In this document: in pieces, positions 59,127 through 64,000 of the stretch
Position numbering within the stretch: position 1 is the stretch's first letter
Layout: the number at the start of each line of letters is the position of its first letter
Source of the DNA: Uloborus plumipes
Lineage: Eukaryota; Arthropoda; Arachnida; Araneae; Uloboridae
DNA length: 64,000 bases
Assembly: GCA_038373865.1 (NCBI GenBank)
Contig: JAXGGA010002182.1
Span: 1 to 64,000, forward strand
Direction: 5' to 3'
The notes under the pieces: generated by a model
What the model was told of the DNA's origin: nothing
Databases searched by the model: none
Seen by the model: only the letters and a program-made list of their open reading frames with translations
Program-made: the position numbers and the translations under genes

Positions 59127-60461
59127 GGGTGGGTCGGGGTAATTTGGGTATAAAAATGACCTACTTTGAGCTTTCCAGTCCTGTAAAAAAAAATTAATTT
59201 TTCTTTTTCTTGCTTCGTCTTAGCATTGTGACTTTCTAGAATAGTTTTTCACAAATTTCAAGTTAATAGATGTATTTGTATATTAATGGCTAATTAAGTT
59301 TCACTATACCTAAATTACCCCGTGGACGGGAGAATTTGGGTATAGTAATGGTTAGAGAGCAAAGCCTGGTTTTTAACAACTACCCTACTTAATTTTTTCA
59401 AACTTATGTTGAATGTAGGTATAATATAAATAATGAGATAGTACAAATACTAATTTTTATGAGTATTAAGACAAATTGTAGGTTACAAATAAAAAAATTC
59501 CAGGTTACAAATAAAACAAATTCTAGGTTATATACAAAAAATTGCACAAAATAACTAATCAATTATGGAATGGGCAGTAGTTTTTTGCGAGAGAACATTC
59601 AAGCAAATTTAAAAAATCTTCCATTATAGTCTGGAACAGGAAATGTATCTGAAATATGTCCCAACTTAACCCATTCAACATCATCCTCCTCCGGGAAAAT
59701 GTAACATTGAGCGTCACCTTCACATTGCCTTAAAAATTTAACGCTATAACATTCTAGACTTTTAGGGTCATGAGCAATTATTAGCCCCCTGAATTCTTTT
59801 TGAGTTTTCCCACATTCACTCTGATAGTTTACTGAAACCCATGATCCTACATGGCTTGTAGAAGGCTGGGAAAGGTTATCTTTACTTTTTGCTTAAATTG
59901 TTTTCTCGAACTGACTCATCTTGATGGTTTTTGTAGATTTTTTCTTTATTTTAACAGGTTCTGTGAAAGCTCTTTGAATCTTATAGCTTTAGGCACAATA
60001 GTGGGCTGCTTTTTTCGCTTTTGTAGTCCGTTGAAATAATCATTTGTCCTTCTGATTGGTAACTGAACGGTACACCCAAATTACCCCGTGTTTTTAAATC
60101 ATTAATTACATGAAAACTAATAGTGATAAATTTTTCAATTTAATAACAAATCAGAGTAGACATATGTTATGTAACGTATACATAACTGAATTTGAAAAAC
60201 ATAGGGTCACATGTTCATTCGCAACACTATTTGGAAGTAGTTGGTTCGCATTACACTGCCATCTTCAAAAAGTTTAATTTATTTTTTATCAATTTCAATA
60301 AAAGTGTCGGAAACATTTTTTCAGCATATTCTCATAGGTATGGAGGATGTTTATAACTGTGAATTTTTGTAGGTATCTCAAATGATTATTTTTCATTTTA
60401 TTCAATAAAATGTAATTTATACCCAAATTCCCCCGATTACCCAAATTACCCTGACTCACCC
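59127..60461. mobile_element. TA-flanked pogo-like element (1.34 kb)
   Basis: The ends GGGTGGGTCGGGGTAATTTG and CAAATTACCCTGACTCACCC are inverted with two or three mismatches. TA lies on both sides (59125-59126 and 60462-60463), and the uninterrupted sister repeat at 57820-58067 confirms a single TA at the target. Words like ACCCAAATTACCCC recur in the subterminal regions. A C-terminal transposase relic is encoded on the minus strand. Confidence 0.85.
59599..59892 (-). pseudogene. pogo/DDE-like transposase C-terminal tail
   Basis: A minus-strand frame of 97 codons, opened by a stop rather than an ATG, reads SQPSTSHVGSWVSVNYQSE, then a YSVKFLR strand, then CYIFPEEDDVEWVKLGHISD and a final VPDYNGRFF motif before the stop. 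Upstream codons in other frames continue a basic linker (PVKIKKKSTKTIKMSQ), so frameshifts have occurred. A V-G-(D/S)-W-V core, a V-K-F-L-R strand and a F-P-E-x-D-D block are what I associate with the tail after the DDE domain in pogo-like transposases. The catalytic domain is missing. The layout matches the relic at 16440-16790. Confidence 0.5.
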
Positions 60462-60525
60462 TAAACTAGGTATTCGGCTGAAGCCGAATATTCGTTGCAT
60501 CACTAGTTTGAACACCAAAACGGTT

Positions 60526-61016
60526 TATACGATGCCAAAAAATATTTTTTTAAGTGCATGCTATATTTATTTATTGCCAAATAAAGCAAATTAGAGTCCG
60601 ACCTCGAAAGCCACAACAACAACCCTTGAGCAGTTCTACTTTGAAAAGGATGACAGCATTTCTGCTTATTGGGATGTTATTATATTTTCCTAGATCCCAT
60701 AAGGAAGGTGAATTGATGAAGAAAAAAAATCAACACTAACCAATAAACGAATCCAACGAAAAACAAAAGAAAAAAAAATCATACAGCAATCTGTAAGTGG
60801 CTTGCTCCCTCACGTCACGTGGTTTAGAGTTTCACTCCTCCTCTGTAAAAACACGTGCAATTGATGTCCGCATTTCAACTTTTCTTTTTTTAACATAGAT
60901 TTTTTTTTTTTTTTTGCTTTGAAAAAAAAAATAAAAACACTGTATCCGATGCACTGGTATTTTTCTAACTTTTTTCTTGTATGCGCCGCGGGGCTTATTC
61001 CCGAAAATACGGTACA
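60526..61016. repeat. Dispersed repeat, second copy, with a terminal repeat
   Basis: It matches 17224-17590 in the middle. Its right end reads GGCTTATTCCCGAAAATACGGTAC, whose reverse complement (GTACCGTATTTTCGGG...) resembles the left end of the other copy (GGTACCGTGTTTTCCGG). The two copies therefore show opposite ends of one inverted-repeat element. No coding sequence was recognised. Confidence 0.55.
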
Positions 61017-61784
61017 CTAGCAGACGTTGTCCTGTTTAAACATAGTGAATTGAAAAGCTATGGAAGAATTTTAATAACTATAAATTGTTTGGACTGTTAA
61101 AAAATATGCAAAAGAAAATGTTTTTAAATTACCTGTTGGCTACAACACGTACAATAAATACAACTTGACTAATCTAATGCTTGTGCGTGTGGCTATTGAC
61201 TGCTAGAAAAAAAAATTGGTTGTCGGAAAAAGTGATATTATTTGTGTGACAGTAATCAAAATGAAAATTTTGAATGAGGGTTTCTCTAAAGGATACATGA
61301 ACTCCATTCATTATTACTTTTATGGTATTATCTTCATCTATGCAAAACTAAAATGCCAATAATAGATAGTGGGGCCAAGCAAAATAATAATTTGTATAAT
61401 GAATAGTTGGCAGGCTATGGAAAACTGTAGGAACAAGATAGCTTGTAATTCGTGTCGCTAGAAGGCGGCACAAGTCATGAAATTCTCTTTGCTGAAATTC
61501 TGTTCCATCTGGGTTCAGTATTGATATTTATAATTATAAAATAATTTTTCAAATAAATATAAAGAAATTCGGAAAAAAAAAAAACATAATTTCTGTGTTG
61601 CATTTCAAGATACAATTATTGTTAATTTTCACTGTCAATTTTATAACTTTATTTTCACTTTTGTATAAATATTACATTTGTTCTTCAGTTAAATATGTCC
61701 AAAGTGCTCTACTAACTCTAAGCTGAACGGTAGTGCTAACGCCGGAGAAAAATGTGCTGTTGGTTCGTTTTTTGTTGAGTGTGA
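61017..61784. other. AT-rich DNA left of the retrotransposon
   Basis: No gene was recognised. A minus-strand segment near 61130-61220 has an acceptor and a donor but no useful open frame. Confidence 0.4.
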
Positions 61785-62896
61785 AAAAACTCAGTTCTCA
61801 AAAAACATCTTGAAACTGTGTTCAAGCGCTCTCAGGGAAATGGTTTAAGAATCATCCTTTCAAAATCAGTGTTGAGAGTTGACCAAGTAGAGTACTTGGG
61901 GTACCTCATCACTGCAAAAGGCTCCCAACCACTGCCAGAAAAAGTTGACGCGATCACAAAATACAAGCTACCTGCAACCATTCACGAGCTACTAAGAACA
62001 TTCTTGGGCATGGTCAATTTTTATGGGCGGTACTTGAAGGATGCTGTGAAGGCACAAGCACCTCTTCACGAACTGCTAAAAGGGGCAAAAAAGAAGGATC
62101 ACAGAAAAATTCCATGGACTGACGAAACCAAAAAGAGTTTTGAAAAGTGCAAAGCAGACCTGGCCCAAACTACCCTTCTCTCCTTTCCAAATTCTGGAAT
62201 GCCCTTATCACTCTGCAGAGATGCCACAAATTTTGCTGTTGGTGCAGTGCTTGAGCAGTACGAAGATGGAAGTTGGAGGCCAATCTCATTCTACTCCAAA
62301 AAGCTAAACAATACTCAGAGAGGCTATAGTACCTAACCTACGATAGAGAATTGTTGGGAATATACCTCTCTGTAAAGCTTTTTAAACATCCATTGAAGGG
62401 AAATGGTGATTTCGTCATTTACTGTGACCATAAGCCACTGACATTTGCCTTGAAACAAAAGAATGAAAAGGCGTCTCCAAGACAGCTGCGACAACTGCAA
62501 TACATATCAGAATTTTCAACAAATATCCAGCACATTAGTGGCAATGCCAATGTAGTCGCCAACGCATTGTCGAGAGTTGAAACAATATCAGTTATTGATT
62601 ATTACGCAATAGGAGAAAAACAGTTACATGATGAAGAGTTGCGACAATTAATGAAAAGCAATACTTCATAAATACTGAAACCTTCAACCCTACCATCAGG
62701 GAAAAGTGTGATATATCAACACCAAACATAAGACCATACATTCCAGAGCAATTTCGAATGCAGCTGTTTCAAAACATTCATGGTCTCTCTCATCCTGGCA
62801 TAAAAACCACCATCAAACAGATAATAGAGAAGTTCATTTGGCCATAAAGAAACAAGTCGGTGAACGGACTAAGACATGCATCAGATGTCAAAAATG
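61785..62896 (+). pseudogene. Ty3/gypsy-type pol fragment: RT end, RNase H, integrase start
   Basis: The plus-strand frame shows the end of reverse transcriptase (VEYLGYLITAKG, then FLGMVNFYGRYL), the RT-RNase H linker (WTDETKKSFEKCK), and RNase H (LCRDATNFAVGAVLEQ, SFYSKKL). It is broken by a 4-base change and a TAA near 62335. It resumes with CDHKPLTF and ends in NVVANALSRV, the RNase H terminus. A further shift leads to an integrase zinc-binding start with HGLSHPG and, after another shift, CIRCQKC. The catalytic RT motif and everything upstream are missing. The coding ends exactly at a TTAA where the piggyBac-like element begins, so that insertion truncated it in this window. It is not functional. 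Confidence 0.9.
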
Positions 62897-62905
62897 TTAA
62901 GTTAA

Positions 62906-63692
62906 CACGCGAGAGCTCGCGCGGGGTCGAAAACGACCCCAGCCATTTTTGTTTCCATTTCTTGGAATATCATGAACAGATAAGGAAACCATCTTTTGGG
63001 TAGCTGCCATTGTGTCATTGATTGATATGTGGGTGTGGTTGGAATTTTCTTAAATCCTTTTAATTCTTATAAACTATGGGGGTTCTTGCGATTAGAGTCT
63101 TTTACGACTGCAGGCAAGTACTGACGTAAGTAAAGTTCTCGGAACGGAATAGGTGTTTTGAGTCGGTTCCATTCAAAGAACTTCGAAACATTTTGGCAAA
63201 AGGAAGTATTTGTTAGCAATCCCTCTTCTAGCCATGATTTTCTGTTAACAAGCGTGACGTTCAAAGATTATGTAGTTCTGTCCTTGCAAAATTCATATTT
63301 TTCAATTGCTTTTGCACTACTTATAACAAAGAAAAGGTGCCGACTCCATATGAGCAAGGGATGAAGCATTTTAGCTAATTACTAGCCGATGAAGAAAGTG
63401 ATGAATATGTGTCATTTCAGACGATGAAGGTTTAGCAATAAAGAAAACTTTAGCGATTTTGACAGTGAAAGCAAATTTCCTTTTAGCGAAAATTCTGATG
63501 ACCCTGATACAAATGACATCTTTATTGGAAGAGATAAAGAAACTGTTTGGCTAAGAAATAAATTTAGAGCTAATGTTTATATTCCAGTTCGAAATATAAG
63601 TATTTTTCTTTCTGCACCAAAGGGAAATGCAAAAAATGTTACTGACGTGTTTGAGAGCTGGAACATTTTCGTAATAGCTCATAAAACACTTC
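62906..63692 (+). mobile_element. piggyBac-like element, 5' part
   Basis: It starts directly after TTAA (62902-62905) with CACGCGAGAGCTCGCGCGGG, a strong short palindrome, followed by GGTCGAAAACGACCCC. The downstream plus strand encodes a transposase N-terminal relic. The TTAA boundary and the transposase agree on the piggyBac superfamily. It entered the gypsy-type fragment. Its right part is lost or replaced at about 63693, where another repeat begins. Confidence 0.7.
63454..63692 (+). pseudogene. piggyBac-like transposase N-terminal fragment
   Basis: The plus strand reads DFDSESKFPFSENSDDPD (an acidic N-terminus), IGRDKETVWLRNKF, and SAPKGNAKNVTDVFESWNIF. The last stretch matches the (G/P)xKGxAxxxxxxxExWxxFF pattern at the start of the core of piggyBac transposases. 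Earlier codons of the acidic region are in other frames (ADEESDEYVSFQ from about 63385), so it is frameshifted. The DDD catalytic residues are not present because the sequence ends at the next repeat. Confidence 0.65.
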
Positions 63693-64000
63693 ATTTGGGT
63701 CATTCCATGTCAAGTGTACGAGTCGTCCCCACTCGACCCCCTCCGATTTTGATGAAAATTTTTTTGGATGTACATATAAGACTTGCATGAAACCACACCA
63801 AATTATTGCTCTATAAGCCTTATAGTTTAGCCAATAAAAATTATGGAAAAAAGGCCTCTTTTTCGTGTCTTGAAAAAAATGACCAAATCGTCAAGTTTGT
63901 GCTTTGATTGCTTGTGACCTAAGACGATTATCAGGCTCAAATTTGGTGATTCTGATCACTGTTTAGGGTAGAATAGCTTACTTGTGTAACAAAGGCTCCA
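63693..64000. repeat. Start of another interspersed repeat
   Basis: From GGGTCATTCCATGTCAAGTG onward the transposase frame stops abruptly and AT-rich non-coding sequence follows to the window edge. The crisp change and the start word suggest the terminus of another element, but the other end lies outside. Confidence 0.4.

Larger units (their letters stand above)
58960..60505. repeat. hAT-like right end, copy 2, split by a TA-flanked element
   Basis: Bases 58960-59124 and 60464-60505 are the two halves of a second copy of the repeat at 57820-58067. They join as GAATAGTAAACTAGG across the insertion, where copy 1 has GAATACTAAAATAGG. The inserted element occupies 59127-60461. Confidence 0.75.

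Noticed and set aside
61130..61220. Minus-strand segment with acceptor TTTTTTTTTCTAG and donor CAG/GTAATT as an upstream exon of the PHD gene
   Set aside because: All useful frames close with a stop, the phase does not match the giant exon, and it lies 26 kb away across many insertions.
1..64000. tRNA, rRNA and other structured RNA genes
   Set aside because: No cloverleaf with a GGTTCGAATCC-type loop and no rRNA-like block was seen on either strand. The GTTCGAAT words near 39778 and 58041 lack the surrounding stems.

Overview
The window is AT-rich animal DNA. It holds long introns, canonical GT-AG splice sites and dense layers of cut-and-paste transposons, with no prokaryotic features. The PHD-finger gene and the dispersed coding repeats look arthropod, and a chelicerate such as a spider is plausible, but the sequence alone does not fix the species.

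The only clear host gene lies on the minus strand and spans at least 4.2-35.1 kb. I can place four consecutive coding pieces: one very large internal exon (35100-28641, about 2150 codons), two short exons that together encode a complete C4HC3 PHD finger (24205-24090 and 19273-19146), and a 59-nt exon (4268-4210). The last two junctions agree in phase. The finger carries the PHNNRFM signature of the PPS/DIDO1/PHF3 group, whose members act in chromatin and transcription elongation. The TFIIS-like and SPOC domains of that group are not seen and would lie beyond the left edge. The first exon is also missing: the big open frame begins at a splice acceptor, not at an ATG. The big exon is internally repetitive, with three nearly identical tandem units of 924-927 bp inside a series of five diverged modules.

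The introns and the right flank are a stack of DNA transposons. Many can be delimited to the base by terminal inverted repeats plus target-site duplications. They include hAT-like elements with 8-bp duplications (833-1805, 7164-11002, 13394-13825, 20392-22619, 43180-46038), piggyBac-like elements bounded by TTAA (11553-12069, 38616-40476, 50616-51025, and a coding one from 62906), and TA-flanked Tc1/mariner/pogo-like elements (15960-17223, 19545-22960, 37393-40835, 59127-60461). Several are nested two or three deep. A near-perfect 122-bp-arm palindrome sits at the core of one nest.

Transposon coding relics are a Ty3/gypsy reverse transcriptase-RNase H-integrase fragment (61.8-62.9 kb) cut by a piggyBac-like insertion, two C-terminal tails of pogo/DDE-like transposases, and two decayed copies of an unnamed arthropod coding repeat (0.7-2.2 kb and 25.6-27.1 kb).

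Outside these, 47.8-48.1 kb holds a compact single-exon candidate gene. A TATA box, an initiator-like TCA 28 nt away, a good-context ATG, 71 codons with a hydrophobic N-terminus, and an AATAAA just after the stop are all in register. It is the best candidate here for an undescribed gene, but it rests on sequence signals only.
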